The notes: a model not told the origin generated them from the letters alone. Counted from the stretch's first letter, positions 1 to 8,353 are shown. The stretch: 64,000 bases of DNA from Novosphingobium sp. TH158 (GCF_002855555.1 NZ_PKRT01000001.1:186001-250000), one strand, 5' to 3'. Translations and numbers: made by a program.

Positions 1-2625
1 GGTGATGACCGGCCCGACATCGACGGAAAGGCGATCCGGGTTGCCGATGCCCAGTTCGGCAAGCGCGCCCTTCAGCATGGCCAGCTGGCGGTCGGCAATG
101 TCCTCCTGAAGGCACAGGATGCGCAGTGCCGAGCAGCGCTGCCCGGCGCTGTCGAAAGCCGAGGCGATGACATCGGCCGTGACCTGTTCGGCAAGTGCCG
201 AGCTGTCGACGATCATCGCGTTCTGCCCGCCGGTTTCCGCGACCAGCGGCACCAGCCGGTCAATGCTGCGGCTGGCCAGTTGCGCCTGGATCAGGCGCGC
301 AACTTCGGTAGAGCCGGTGAACAGCACTCCGGCAATATCGGGGCTGGATACCAGCGCGGCGCCGATCGTCCCGTCGCCCGGCAGGAGCTGCAGCACGTCG
401 GCGGGAATGCCGGCGGAATGGAGGATGCGTACGGCCTCTGCTGCGATCAGCGGCGTTTCCTCGGCCGGTTTGGCGAGGACGGTGTTGCCGGCAGCCAGCG
501 CCGCAGCAATCTGGCCGGTGAAGATGGCAAGCGGGAAATTCCACGGGCTGATGCAGGCCACCGGACCGAGAGGCTGGTGCGAAGCGTCGAGCGACTGCCG
601 AGCCTGATCGGCGTAGTAGCGCAGGAAGTCCACCGCCTCGCGCACTTCGGCAACGGCATTGGTGATCGACTTTCCTGCCTCGCGCACGATCAGGCCCAGC
701 AGGCGCGGCATCTGCTGTTCCAGCCTGTCTGCGGCAACCTCAAGCAAGCCTGCGCGCTCTACGGCTGGCCTTGCGTACCAAGCGGGCAGGGCGTCCTGCG
801 CAGCGCGGGTGGCATGGCGCACGTCGCTGTCCAGCGCGAAGGCCACATGGCCCACCACATCGCGCCGGTCAGCGGGATTGCGGACTGGCATCATCTCGCG
901 GTGATCGGTGAGCCCGGCAAGGCTTGGCGCGGCAGACCAGTCCTGCGCCACGCTTTCGCGCAGGTGCTGCGACAGGTCTTCGAGTACCGCCTCGTTCGCC
1001 AGGTCGATCCCTTGCGAATTGCGCCGCGTGCCGAAAAGGTCGCGGGGGAGGGCGATCGCTTCATGTGCTGCGCCGACCGGCACGATGGCGCGCGCGGCCG
1101 TGACAGGGTCCTGCGCCAGTTCGCCAACCGAAACCTGCTCATCCCAGATGCGATGGACGAAGGAAGAGTTCGCGCCGTTTTCCAGCAGGCGCCGCACCAG
1201 GTAGGCCAGCAGCGTTTCGTGCGTACCGACCGGGGCATAGATGCGGCAGGGACGGTCAAGCTTTTCGAAGCCCACAACCTCCTCGTAAAGCGCCTCGCCC
1301 ATGCCGTGCAGGCATTGGAACTCGTAATCGCCGACCGTGAAATCAGGCCCTGCCATGTGGTAGATCGTCGCCAGCGTCTGGGCGTTGTGGGTGGCGAACT
1401 GGGGAAACACCGCCTCGCGGGCTGCGAGCAGCTTTCGTGCGCAGGCGATGTAGGAAACATCGGTATGCACCTTGCGGGTGAAGACGGGAAAACCGTTCTG
1501 CCCCTCAACCTGCGCGCGCTTGATCTCGCTGTCCCAATAGGCACCCTTGACCAGCCGTACCATCAGCCTGCGGCCCGACCGGCGCGCGAGGTCCACCAGC
1601 CAGTCGATGACCATGGGGCAGCGCTTGCCATAGGCCTGGACCACGAATCCCAGGCCATTCCAGCCGGCAAGGTCATCGGCAAGGGCAAGGCTTTCCAGGA
1701 TGTCGAGCGACAGCTCCAGCCGCTCCGATTCCTCGGCATCGATGTTGAGCCCGATGCCATAGCCGCGCGCCAGCATGGCGAGCGAATGGACGCGAGGCAG
1801 CAGCTCACCCATCACCCGCGCGGCCTGTGCGCGGGAATAGCGCGGGTGCAACGCCGACAGCTTTATCGAAATTCCCGGCCCCGCATAAAGGCCGCGCCCG
1901 TCCGCCGCCTTGCCGATGGCGTGGATCGCGTTTTCATAGTCGGCGTAATAGCGGTCGGCATCGGCCTGCGTGGTCGCCGCCTCGCCCAGCATGTCATAGC
2001 TGTAGGCAAAGCCGCGCGCTTCCAGACGGCGGGCGCGGTGCAGGGCTTCACCGATGGTCTCGCCGGTGACGAACTGTTCGCCCATCATCTGCATGGCCAT
2101 ATCGATGCCGCGGCGGATCACGGGTTCGCCGGCCCGTGCAATCAGGCGGGTGAGGGCGGCGGCAAGGCCATCCTCGGCATGGCTGGCGGCGAGCTTGCCG
2201 GTAACCATCAGCCCCCATGTCGTGGCATTGACGAACAGCGAATTGCCCTCGCCAAGATGGGCGCGCCAATCGCCTCGGGCAATCTTGTCACGGATCAGCG
2301 CGTCGCGCGTCTCGCGGTCGGGAATTCGCAGCAGTGCCTCGGCCAGGCACATCAGCGCGACACCCTCGTGGCTGGACAGCGAATATTCCTTCACCAGCGC
2401 CTCGACGCCACCCCGCTGGCCCTTGCTTCGCAGCGCGGTGACAAGCTGCCGCGTAGTCGCGGCGATTTCCTGCGCGAGGGCAGGGTCGATCTCGGCCTGC
2501 GGCAAGAGGCGCGCCACTGCGTCCTCTTCGGGCAGGCGTGTCGCGGCGCTGATCTGCCGGCGCAGGGTCGATTGCGGACGCACCGGTGGAGCGAACTGCG
2601 CGAAAGGAATGGTCGGGTCGGACAT
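1..2625 (-). CDS. putA: Bifunctional proline dehydrogenase / glutamate-semialdehyde dehydrogenase PutA (C-terminus beyond window)
   Basis: Oxidises proline to glutamate in two steps: an FAD-dependent proline dehydrogenase, then an NAD-dependent aldehyde dehydrogenase. About 875 residues are visible from the ATG at 2625. The N-terminal half carries the PRODH barrel, with segments GISIKLSALHPRYS and LMVRLVKGAYWDSEIKRAQ. The second half is ALDH: SPWNFPLAIFTGQIAAAL, FTGSTEVA, the general-base Glu in VAETGGQNAMIV, and the catalytic Cys in AGQRCSALR near position 135. The frame stays open to base 1, so the C-terminal part is missing only because of the window edge. No N-terminal ribbon-helix-helix domain is visible, so regulation probably falls to the divergent Lrp-type gene rather than to PutA itself. 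Identification is very secure. Confidence 0.97.
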   Translation of the reverse strand, partial: MSDPTIPFAQFAPPVRPQSTLRRQISAATRLPEEDAVARLLPQAEIDPALAQEIAATTRQLVTALRSKGQRGGVEALVKEYSLSSHEGVALMCLAEALLRIPDRETRDALIRDKIARGDWRAHLGEGNSLFVNATTWGLMVTGKLAASHAEDGLAAALTRLIARAGEPVIRRGIDMAMQMMGEQFVTGETIGEALHRARRLEARGFAYSYDMLGEAATTQADADRYYADYENAIHAIGKAADGRGLYAGPGISIKLSALHPRYSRAQAARVMGELLPRVHSLAMLARGYGIGLNIDAEESERLELSLDILESLALADDLAGWNGLGFVVQAYGKRCPMVIDWLVDLARRSGRRLMVRLVKGAYWDSEIKRAQVEGQNGFPVFTRKVHTDVSYIACARKLLAAREAVFPQFATHNAQTLATIYHMAGPDFTVGDYEFQCLHGMGEALYEEVVGFEKLDRPCRIYAPVGTHETLLAYLVRRLLENGANSSFVHRIWDEQVSVGELAQDPVTAARAIVPVGAAHEAIALPRDLFGTRRNSQGIDLANEAVLEDLSQHLRESVAQDWSAAPSLAGLTDHREMMPVRNPADRRDVVGHVAFALDSDVRHATRAAQDALPAWYARPAVERAGLLEVAADRLEQQMPRLLGLIVREAGKSITNAVAEVREAVDFLRYYADQARQSLDASHQPLGPVACISPWNFPLAIFTGQIAAALAAGNTVLAKPAEETPLIAAEAVRILHSAGIPADVLQLLPGDGTIGAALVSSPDIAGVLFTGSTEVARLIQAQLASRSIDRLVPLVAETGGQNAMIVDSSALAEQVTADVIASAFDSAGQRCSALRILCLQEDIADRQLAMLKGALAELGIGNPDRLSVDVGPVIT

Positions 2626-2746
2626 GGCTTGGCTTCCTGCTTGGCCGGGAAGCGCAGCATAACTCGACACGGCAGGTCGTTCAGACTATTTTTCAGATCA
2701 AGGCAGACAAAAATGCCTGTTTAAGATCGGAAAGGCAGGAAAGATC
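2626..2746. promoter_or_regulatory. Divergent putA / Lrp regulator control region
   Basis: This 121-bp gap separates two divergently read genes, so both promoters must lie here. It is more AT-rich than its surroundings and holds repeated GGCAG/CTGCC-type words, including the short inverted repeat aggca (2701-2705) / tgcct (2714-2718). Lrp-family regulators usually bind several degenerate sites in such gaps. The binding assignment is inference. Confidence 0.5.
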
Positions 2747-3217
2747 ATGCATTCTTCGAACGGAATTGGTCAAATGGACCAGATCGACCGCAGGATCGTG
2801 GAAGTTCTGCAAGCGGACGGTCGCATTACCATCACGGAACTGGCCAGCCGCGTCGGCCTGTCGAAAACGCCCTGCCAGATCAGGCTCAGGCGGCTGATTG
2901 CCGATGGCATCATCCGCGGCTTCCGCGCGGTGATCGATCCGGTGCGGCTTGGCCTTGGTCACATCGCCTTTGCCGAAGTGAAGCTGTCCGACACGCGCGA
3001 GCCGGCACTGGCGGAATTCCGCAAGGCCGTGCTGCAAGTGCGCGAGATCGAGGAATGCCACATGATCGCCAGCAGCTTCGACTATCTGCTGAAAGTCCGC
3101 ACTGCCGACATCCACAGCTATCGCCGGGTGCTGGGCGAGAAGATTTCCAGCCTGCCGCACGTGGCGAGCACATCGACCTTCGTGGTGATGGAATCGATCG
3201 TCGATGCCGGCGCCTGA
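2747..3217 (+). CDS. putR: Lrp/AsnC-family transcriptional regulator, probable proline-responsive PutR
   Basis: Lrp/AsnC regulator of 156 residues, divergent to putA, so most likely the proline-responsive activator of proline catabolism (PutR type). The N-terminal winged HTH begins MDQIDRRIVEVLQADG and continues through ITELASRVGLSKTPCQIRLRR. The C-terminal RAM/AsnC ligand domain includes REIEECHMIASSFDYLLKV and the usual FVVMESI end. The listed ATG adds nine residues before MDQIDRR; an internal ATG at 2789-2791 region is less likely, and the family usually starts near MDQIDRR (ATG at 2774). It resembles the second Lrp protein at 12367 over its whole length. It is the last core gene before the accessory island. 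Confidence 0.9.
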   Translation: MHSSNGIGQMDQIDRRIVEVLQADGRITITELASRVGLSKTPCQIRLRRLIADGIIRGFRAVIDPVRLGLGHIAFAEVKLSDTREPALAEFRKAVLQVREIEECHMIASSFDYLLKVRTADIHSYRRVLGEKISSLPHVASTSTFVVMESIVDAGA

Positions 3218-3386
3218 TGGCGGAAAAATGGTCGTGGATAGCAGCCCGATAGCGAACTGTCTCCAGTAAAAAGTTCAATAATAACAATGGTGTAATAAAA
3301 TTAACCGTCTGGATTGTAGCCAAGAGATAGGCATGCCCGTGTTAGTGCAGGCAGTGAGAAGGTTCTGGTGCCCTGACTGGCCGGCC

Positions 3387-3674
3387 CTAACGCAGTAGTT
3401 CTGCTACCAACGATGGCTTCTTCTCAATCATGGCTAGCAGCACCTGGGCCGGACCAGTCGGGCGACGTCGGCCATGCTCCCAATTCAGCAATGTGCCCTT
3501 GGCTACACCAATGCTCCGGGCGAATGCGCCTTGCGACAGCCCTGTTCTCGCTCTGATGGCGGCGACATCGACGGCAGGCACCTCGACGTGATGGACATTC
3601 GAGCCGACATGCTGGCCTTGGGTAAAGGCAAGAGCCTCATTAAGACCCTGCATAATGCTGTCATGTGCGTTCAT
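3387..3674 (-). CDS. higA: HigA/NadS-type antitoxin, XRE-family HTH
   Basis: A 95-residue XRE-family protein, the probable antitoxin and autorepressor of the upstream toxin gene. The HTH lies at about residues 38-75: VDVAAIRARTGLSQGAFARSIGVAKGTLLNWEHGRRRPTG is read here in two overlapping parts, IRARTGLSQGAFARSIGV and AKGTLLNWEHGRRRP. Toxin-first order with an ATGA overlap of start and stop is typical of higBA pairs. It shares strong similarity through the HTH with the orphan protein at 8467. It should bind the palindrome at 4036-4060. Confidence 0.85.
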   Translation of the reverse strand: MNAHDSIMQGLNEALAFTQGQHVGSNVHHVEVPAVDVAAIRARTGLSQGAFARSIGVAKGTLLNWEHGRRRPTGPAQVLLAMIEKKPSLVAELLR

Positions 3675-4012
3675 TGGCTGCCTCCATGGGTATCGACTAG
3701 GATCTTGCTTAGCTGGATCGCTGCTGCCTGTTCGGCCTTGGTCAAATTGTCTTTCTCGTTTTTGGCGAACACTGTGACCAGAAATATGGGCATGTGCGTG
3801 CCGCCAAAAACGTAGATGGTCCGGTATCCGCCGCTCTTGCCACCGCCTTCGCGGGGGATCCTTACCTTGCGCAGGCCACCGCCCAAAGACACTCCCGCAT
3901 TCGGGTTTGCCGCGATATAGTTCACAAGACCAAGGCGTTCGGCCTCGGTCATGATGGCCTTCGCCCGTCGAAGGAACTCGGGCAGCTCCACGACGGTCTG
4001 TAAAGTGGTCAT
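3671..4012 (-). CDS. higB: HigB/RelE-superfamily toxin
   Basis: A 113-residue RelE/HigB-like protein, expected to be a ribosome-dependent or free mRNA endonuclease. Visible family features are VELPEFLRRAKAIMTEAER near the N-terminus, a central basic stretch GGLRKVRIPREGGGKSGG, then YRTIYVFGGTHMPIFLVTVF and AKNEKDNLTKAEQ. This matches the RelE-like group annotated as 'type II toxin-antitoxin system RelE/ParE family'. The ATG at 4012 is preferred over an upstream ATG at 4048, because the upstream start lies inside the operator palindrome. It overlaps the antitoxin start by 4 bp. Confidence 0.82.
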   Translation of the reverse strand: MTTLQTVVELPEFLRRAKAIMTEAERLGLVNYIAANPNAGVSLGGGLRKVRIPREGGGKSGGYRTIYVFGGTHMPIFLVTVFAKNEKDNLTKAEQAAAIQLSKILVDTHGGSQ

Positions 4013-4025
4013 GAGCCCTTGTTTA

Positions 4026-4060
4026 TACGTCAATGAACCATACGTCAATGACGTATGGTT
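4026..4060. promoter_or_regulatory. TA operator: perfect 10-bp inverted repeat plus direct half-site
   Basis: Arms aaccatacgt (4036-4045) and acgtatggtt (4051-4060) are exact reverse complements around the 5-bp spacer caatg. An additional direct copy of tacgtcaatg lies at 4026-4035, 15 bp before the copy at 4041-4050. The site sits just upstream of the toxin ATG and is the expected autoregulatory operator of the HigBA-like pair. Confidence 0.75.
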
Positions 4061-4075
4061 GGACGCGCTGTCACC

Positions 4076-4696
4076 TCATTCCAGCATTACATACCGTCCC
4101 AGGCGACGCGATCCGACAAAGATGATTCTACCGTTGTCCCGCAACACCCCTATGTCACGTTTCGCGGTTCTCAGTGTGACCTCCCAATGGTTGGCGAGGT
4201 CCTCGGCGGTGCATTTCCCATTTCGTGCGACTCGCTCCAGAAACCATTCCTGTCTCGGGTTAAGTCCGGAAAACTCGGCACAATTTATGGTGACATCGAT
4301 GTCACCATAAATGTCACCAATAATGTCACCATAATCAGTGCCGGTTTCGACCTCTGTGCCCGGTCGATCATCGGTTCTAAGATCAATCCTAGCGGCCACT
4401 TGCGGCGTTGGCGGCTGGGCGCTCGCATCGGTAATAAGCTCCAAAACCAGTGCCTGGACGGCCGCCGATTTTGCGAAAAGTCTCATCAAGAAATAACCGC
4501 TTGGCCCGGATTCGCCGCTCAGCCAATTCTTGACGCTGCGCTCACTTGCGTTGGTCCAGCGCATGATCGTTTTGACTGATCGATGCGTGTCGCCATGCTC
4601 CTCTTTCAAAGCGTCCGCGATCAACTCGGCATAGTCCTTTGGCGACTTCGCCAGCCCCACCCACAGGTGCAACATCTTGCCCTTTTTCGGCAACAT
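4076..4696 (-). CDS. Two-domain DNA-binding protein (N-terminal HTH, C-terminal winged helix)
   Basis: A 206-residue protein with no assigned function. Residues ~38-75 hold an HTH-like segment with the signature NASERSVKNWLSGESGPSG, a motif I associate with mobile-element regulators. The C-terminal 60 residues look like a DeoR-type winged helix: NPRQEWFLERVARNGKCTAE followed by DLANHWEVTLRTAKRDIGVL and a short wing. The linker has the repeated tetrapeptide (Y/I)GDI, encoded by 12-bp DNA repeats. It is divergent to the recombinase operon, so a repressor or an iteron-binding role is plausible. The start is uncertain: ATG 4696 follows GGAGG directly, and ATG 4675 follows AAGGG. Confidence 0.75.
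   Translation of the reverse strand: MLPKKGKMLHLWVGLAKSPKDYAELIADALKEEHGDTHRSVKTIMRWTNASERSVKNWLSGESGPSGYFLMRLFAKSAAVQALVLELITDASAQPPTPQVAARIDLRTDDRPGTEVETGTDYGDIIGDIYGDIDVTINCAEFSGLNPRQEWFLERVARNGKCTAEDLANHWEVTLRTAKRDIGVLRDNGRIIFVGSRRLGRYVMLE
4283..4334. repeat. 30-bp perfect palindrome and three 12-bp iteron-like repeats
   Basis: Positions 4283-4312 form a perfect 30-bp palindrome; its arms are atttatggtgacat and atgtcaccataaat around the central cg. The right arm begins a 12-bp tandem series, atgtcaccataa (4299), atgtcaccaata (4311) and atgtcaccataa (4323). So there are three direct units and one inverted unit. They lie inside the coding region of the DNA-binding protein and encode its (Y/I)GDI repeats. 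Confidence 0.8.
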
Positions 4697-4816
4697 CCTC
4701 CGTCCTTTCCCCCGTTACATTCGCGTGTGTGCGGAACGGTAGGCAGAGGCGCTGATCGGACTGCAGCTGGTGGACGCCCTGGACTGCTGCGGCGGCTGAA
4801 TTTGAAAGGGCGTGAG

Positions 4817-6391
4817 TTGAGCGACTGGCACTACGAGGACGGGGGGAAGCGCCCTGAACAAACAGGGCGCAATGTAAGGGCGGCTGAATATGTCCGTATG
4901 TCCACGGACCACCAGAAATACTCGACCGAGAACCAGGCAGATGCGATCCGCCACTACGCCACTGCGCGGGGTATCGACATTGTTCGTACCTATGCGGATG
5001 CGGGTAAGAGCGGCCTGAAGATCGAAGGGCGCGACGCCCTTAAGCAACTCATCGATGATGTTCAGTCTGGCTTAGCCGACTACACCATGATTCTCGTTTA
5101 CGACATTAGTCGCTGGGGGCGTTTCCAGGACGCGGATGAAAGCGCCTACTACGAGTACATCTGCAAGCGCGCTGGGATCGCAGTCCAGTACTGCGCGGAG
5201 CAATTCGAGAACGATGGCAGTCCAGTTTCGACTATCGTCAAAGGCGTCAAACGCGCCATGGCAGGGGAATATAGCCGAGAGCTCTCAACCAAGGTGTTCG
5301 CTGGGCAGGGCAGGCTGATCGAGAAAGGCTACCGCCAGGGTGGCCCTGCGGGCTTTGGACTTCGCCGAACCCTGATCGACGAGAGTGGAGCAATCAAAGG
5401 CGTTTTGGGGCGCGGCGAGCACAAGAGCATCCAAACCGACCGGGTTATTTTGACGCCGGGCCCAGAAGAGGAAACAGATACTGTTCGTCAGATCTATCAC
5501 GCCTTCGTGCATGGAGGCCGCAGTGAGCGCGAGATCGCGGAAGACCTCAACGCCAGGGGAATCCTGACCGACCTCGACCGCCCATGGACCCGCGGTACCG
5601 TTCACCAGCTACTGATCAATGAGAAATATGTCGGCGACAACGTTTGGAACCGCCGCTCGTTCAAACTGAAGAAGAAGCGCGTACAGAATGCGCCCGAGAT
5701 GTGGATTCGGTCTCAGGGTGCGTTCGAGGGCATCGTAGAGCGGGATCTGTTTGAAGCTGCCCATTCGATCATTGCGGCGCGTTCGTTCCGACTGTCAGAT
5801 GATGAAATGCTGGAAGCCTTGCGCGGGCTCTATGCCAGCAAAGGCCTGCTCTCGGGGATCGTCATCGACGAGTGCGATGGTTTGCCCTCCAGCAGTGCTT
5901 ATAGCTCCCGTTTCGGCAGCCTGCTGAGAGCCTATAGCCTGGTGGGGTTCACGCCAGACCGGGACTACCGGTACGTCGCGATCAATCGAACCCTGCGCCA
6001 GATGCATCCCGATGTTTTGAGGCAGGTCCTGGACGGGCTGCGTGGGCAGGGCAGCGATGCCTGGCAGGATCTCACTTCCGACAGCGTCATCGTCAATGGC
6101 GAGTTCAGCCTGTCGATCGTCATAGTCCGATGCCTGGTCACGCCAACGGGCCTGCTGCGCTGGAAGATGCGCTTCGACACATCAGCCATGTCAGACATCA
6201 CGATCGTGGTGCGCATGGACATAGACAATAGGGCGCCGCTCGATTTCTACCTGTTCCCGCGGATCGACGTAACCTCCGAGCGGCTAAGGATGGCCGAAGA
6301 CAATGGCCTGAGCCTCGACGCCTATCGTTTCGACACCCTGGACTACCTCTATGAAATTGCCGCTCCAGTCAGCATTGCGGAGGCTGCCTGA
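4817..6391 (+). CDS. Large serine recombinase (resolvase/invertase N-terminal domain plus recombinase domain)
   Basis: Site-specific DNA recombinase using a catalytic serine. The resolvase domain begins RAAEYVRMSTDHQKYSTENQ; with the start chosen here the nucleophile is Ser29. It continues through ILVYDISRWGRFQDADES and GVKRAMAGEYSRELS. The 'Recombinase' domain follows, including GGPAGFGLRR, GGRSEREIAEDLNARGI and INEKYVGDNVWNR. The last ~180 residues match nothing I recognise, and no Cys-rich zinc ribbon is seen. The start is uncertain: TTG 4817, with AAAGGG six bases upstream, avoids the long antisense overlap that the ATG at 4583 would create. The stop overlaps the next ATG (TGATG). Confidence 0.85.
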   Translation: MSDWHYEDGGKRPEQTGRNVRAAEYVRMSTDHQKYSTENQADAIRHYATARGIDIVRTYADAGKSGLKIEGRDALKQLIDDVQSGLADYTMILVYDISRWGRFQDADESAYYEYICKRAGIAVQYCAEQFENDGSPVSTIVKGVKRAMAGEYSRELSTKVFAGQGRLIEKGYRQGGPAGFGLRRTLIDESGAIKGVLGRGEHKSIQTDRVILTPGPEEETDTVRQIYHAFVHGGRSEREIAEDLNARGILTDLDRPWTRGTVHQLLINEKYVGDNVWNRRSFKLKKKRVQNAPEMWIRSQGAFEGIVERDLFEAAHSIIAARSFRLSDDEMLEALRGLYASKGLLSGIVIDECDGLPSSSAYSSRFGSLLRAYSLVGFTPDRDYRYVAINRTLRQMHPDVLRQVLDGLRGQGSDAWQDLTSDSVIVNGEFSLSIVIVRCLVTPTGLLRWKMRFDTSAMSDITIVVRMDIDNRAPLDFYLFPRIDVTSERLRMAEDNGLSLDAYRFDTLDYLYEIAAPVSIAEAA

Positions 6392-7290
6392 TGACCGAAG
6401 TGGGCTCGCAACAGATCGAGATGATCCCGATTTCAAGGATCAACGTGCTCAACCCCCGTTCCCGCAACAAGCGGCAGCACCGCGAAATCGTGAACAATAT
6501 CGAGGCAATCGGTTTGAAACGGCCGATCACAGTCAGCTTGCGGCAGGGGCCGGGCGGGCCAAGATACGACTTGGTCTGCGGGCAAGGGCGCCTTGAGGCG
6601 TTTCAGATGCTCGGACAGGAGGAAATCCCAGCCGTCGTGATCGAGGCGGCAGAGGACGAGTGTCTCGTCATGAGCCTAGTCGAGAATATTGCACGACGGG
6701 TGCAACGACCGATCGATGTGATGCGCGAAATCGGCGAACTCAGGAAACGCGGCTACAGCGAGGCTGATATCGCCCGGAAGATCGGTGTCCATAACTCTTG
6801 GGTCAGCATGGTCGTATCGCTGCTCGAGCGCGGCGAGGATCGACTTTTGTCGGCAGTCGAAACTGGTCTGATACCGATAACAATGGCCATGGAGGTAGCA
6901 AAGGCTGAAACAGAAGAGGCTCAGAACCTTCTGCTCGAAGCCTATGAAACGGGGAAACTGAAAGGCAAAAAGCTCGCATCTGTACGACGCTTGCTTGATC
7001 GGCGTCTGCGGAGCAGGAATAAAGGAATTCATTCAGGCCGGTCGGCTTCGCGTGGTGGCAACCGCCGCATAACGGCAAACGACCTGCTGCAGGTCTATCA
7101 ACGCGAAGCCGAGAAACAGCGCCTGCTCGTGAAGAAATCTGACTTCACCCAGACCCGCCTTCTTTTCGTTGTCGAGGCTATCAAAGATCTCCTGAGCGAC
7201 GAGGGGTTTACCACCTTATTAAGGGCTGAGGGTCTGGAAACCATGCCCCGGGCGCTAGCTATCAAGATCGCGGGAGGCTTGGATGGCTGA
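6391..7290 (+). CDS. RepB/ParB-family plasmid partition-like protein (first copy)
   Basis: A 299-residue ParB/Srx-fold protein. The N-terminal domain holds IEMIPISRINVLNPRSRNKR, then CGQGRLEAFQMLGQEEIPAV (the GxxR-type box II) and LVENIARRVQRPIDVM (the ENIAR box that in ParB proteins contributes to CTP binding). The HTH follows: YSEADIARKIGVHNSWVSMV. The C-terminal half has the form of RepB plasmid-partition proteins of alphaproteobacterial replicons. Its ATG overlaps the recombinase stop by one base, so the two are made together. No ParA/RepA ATPase is encoded in the island, so classical partition would have to borrow one. A role in recombination or regulation is equally possible. Confidence 0.85.
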   Translation: MTEVGSQQIEMIPISRINVLNPRSRNKRQHREIVNNIEAIGLKRPITVSLRQGPGGPRYDLVCGQGRLEAFQMLGQEEIPAVVIEAAEDECLVMSLVENIARRVQRPIDVMREIGELRKRGYSEADIARKIGVHNSWVSMVVSLLERGEDRLLSAVETGLIPITMAMEVAKAETEEAQNLLLEAYETGKLKGKKLASVRRLLDRRLRSRNKGIHSGRSASRGGNRRITANDLLQVYQREAEKQRLLVKKSDFTQTRLLFVVEAIKDLLSDEGFTTLLRAEGLETMPRALAIKIAGGLDG

Positions 7291-8242
7291 CTGGCTCCCT
7301 CAGCACGTTATCGAAGCTTCTGACGATCCAGACGTTCATCTGGCTTTTGAGCGCCAGACCGTTTCGGTCCCGATTTCTGTAATTGTGCCATTGAAATCGC
7401 TCCGCGAAGGTATTCGCGAGAGCAAGAAATATGCCCAAATCGTAAATTCGATCAAAGCGATCGGGTTGGTTGAAGCGCCAGTCATCATCGCTGACACGCA
7501 GCATTCTGGGCGGTATTTCCTGCTCGATGGGCACTTGCGCCTCGAGGCACTCAAAGAGCTCGGCGCCGAAATGGTCGATTGTCTCGTGGCGACCGACGAT
7601 GAGACTTACACCTACAACAAGCGTGTAAATCGCCTGCCGCCTCTTCAGGAACATCGCATGATCGCGCGAGCAGTAGAGCGAGGGGTGGCGCCGACCGTGA
7701 TAGCCGAGGCTTTAGGGCTTGATGTCGCGTCGATACACCGCAAATTTCGCTTACTGGATGGAATCTGCCCCGAGGCCGCGGAGATACTGAAAGACACCAT
7801 CTGTCCTATGAACGCTTTCGACATTTTGCGCCGCATGTCACCCACGCGGCAAATCGAAGCGGCAGATCTGATGGTCGGTCAGAACAATTTCAGCCTGATG
7901 TTCGCAAAAGCTCTTCTGGCCGCAACGCCGGACGATCAGCTCGCGAAGCAACCGAAGAAAGATAAGAAGGCCAATGCGAATGGCCCGACGGCCCAGCAGA
8001 TCGCCCGAATGGAGCGGGAGCTCGCAGCCCTGCAGACGCAGGTGAAATCGGTCGAGGACAGCTACGGCATCGACAACCTGCACCTTACCGTAGCGCGCGG
8101 ATACATAGTCAAGCTCCTAAGTAATGCCCTCATCGTTCGGTGGCTTTCTCAGCATCACCAGGAATATCTCAGCGAGTTCCAGCGGATCGCGGAAATGGAG
8201 TCGATCGCGCCGGCCTCAGCCACGCTGGCAATTCAAGATTGA
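7283..8242 (+). CDS. RepB/ParB-like protein, divergent second copy
   Basis: A 319-residue relative of the preceding gene, overlapping it by 8 bp. The ParB-like N-terminus has VPISVIVPLKSLREGIRESKK, then YFLLDGHLRLEALKELGAE in place of the GxxR box. Where ENIxR is expected it has YNKRVNRLPPLQEHRMI, so the CTP-binding motif is diverged. An HTH follows at VIAEALGLDVASIHRKFRLL, then a RepB C-terminal-like region. A Lys-rich stretch (KQPKKDKKANANG) precedes a predicted coiled coil, IARMERELAALQTQVKSVED. It is the last gene of the coupled trio and is followed by the stem-loop cluster. The two copies probably act as a heteromeric pair; that is inference. Confidence 0.82.
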   Translation: MADWLPQHVIEASDDPDVHLAFERQTVSVPISVIVPLKSLREGIRESKKYAQIVNSIKAIGLVEAPVIIADTQHSGRYFLLDGHLRLEALKELGAEMVDCLVATDDETYTYNKRVNRLPPLQEHRMIARAVERGVAPTVIAEALGLDVASIHRKFRLLDGICPEAAEILKDTICPMNAFDILRRMSPTRQIEAADLMVGQNNFSLMFAKALLAATPDDQLAKQPKKDKKANANGPTAQQIARMERELAALQTQVKSVEDSYGIDNLHLTVARGYIVKLLSNALIVRWLSQHHQEYLSEFQRIAEMESIAPASATLAIQD

Positions 8243-8353
8243 GTGTGATGGGGACCCGGACCCGATAAGCGCGGGGACCATGGGAGAAGCCGCACTGTGG
8301 GGCGGATCGAGCATGGGTGTGGGGATGGCGGCGAACCCGCTCGGAGCCCACTA

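Noticed and set aside
280..2724. Long plus-strand reading frame of 814 codons
   Set aside because: It lies entirely opposite putA, whose minus-strand translation shows both complete enzyme domains. The plus frame has no recognisable motif.
4036..4060. Palindrome considered as a parS site for the RepB-like proteins
   Set aside because: Its position right before higB and a second copy of the core before the orphan antitoxin fit a TA operator better. It does not resemble known repABC parS sequences.
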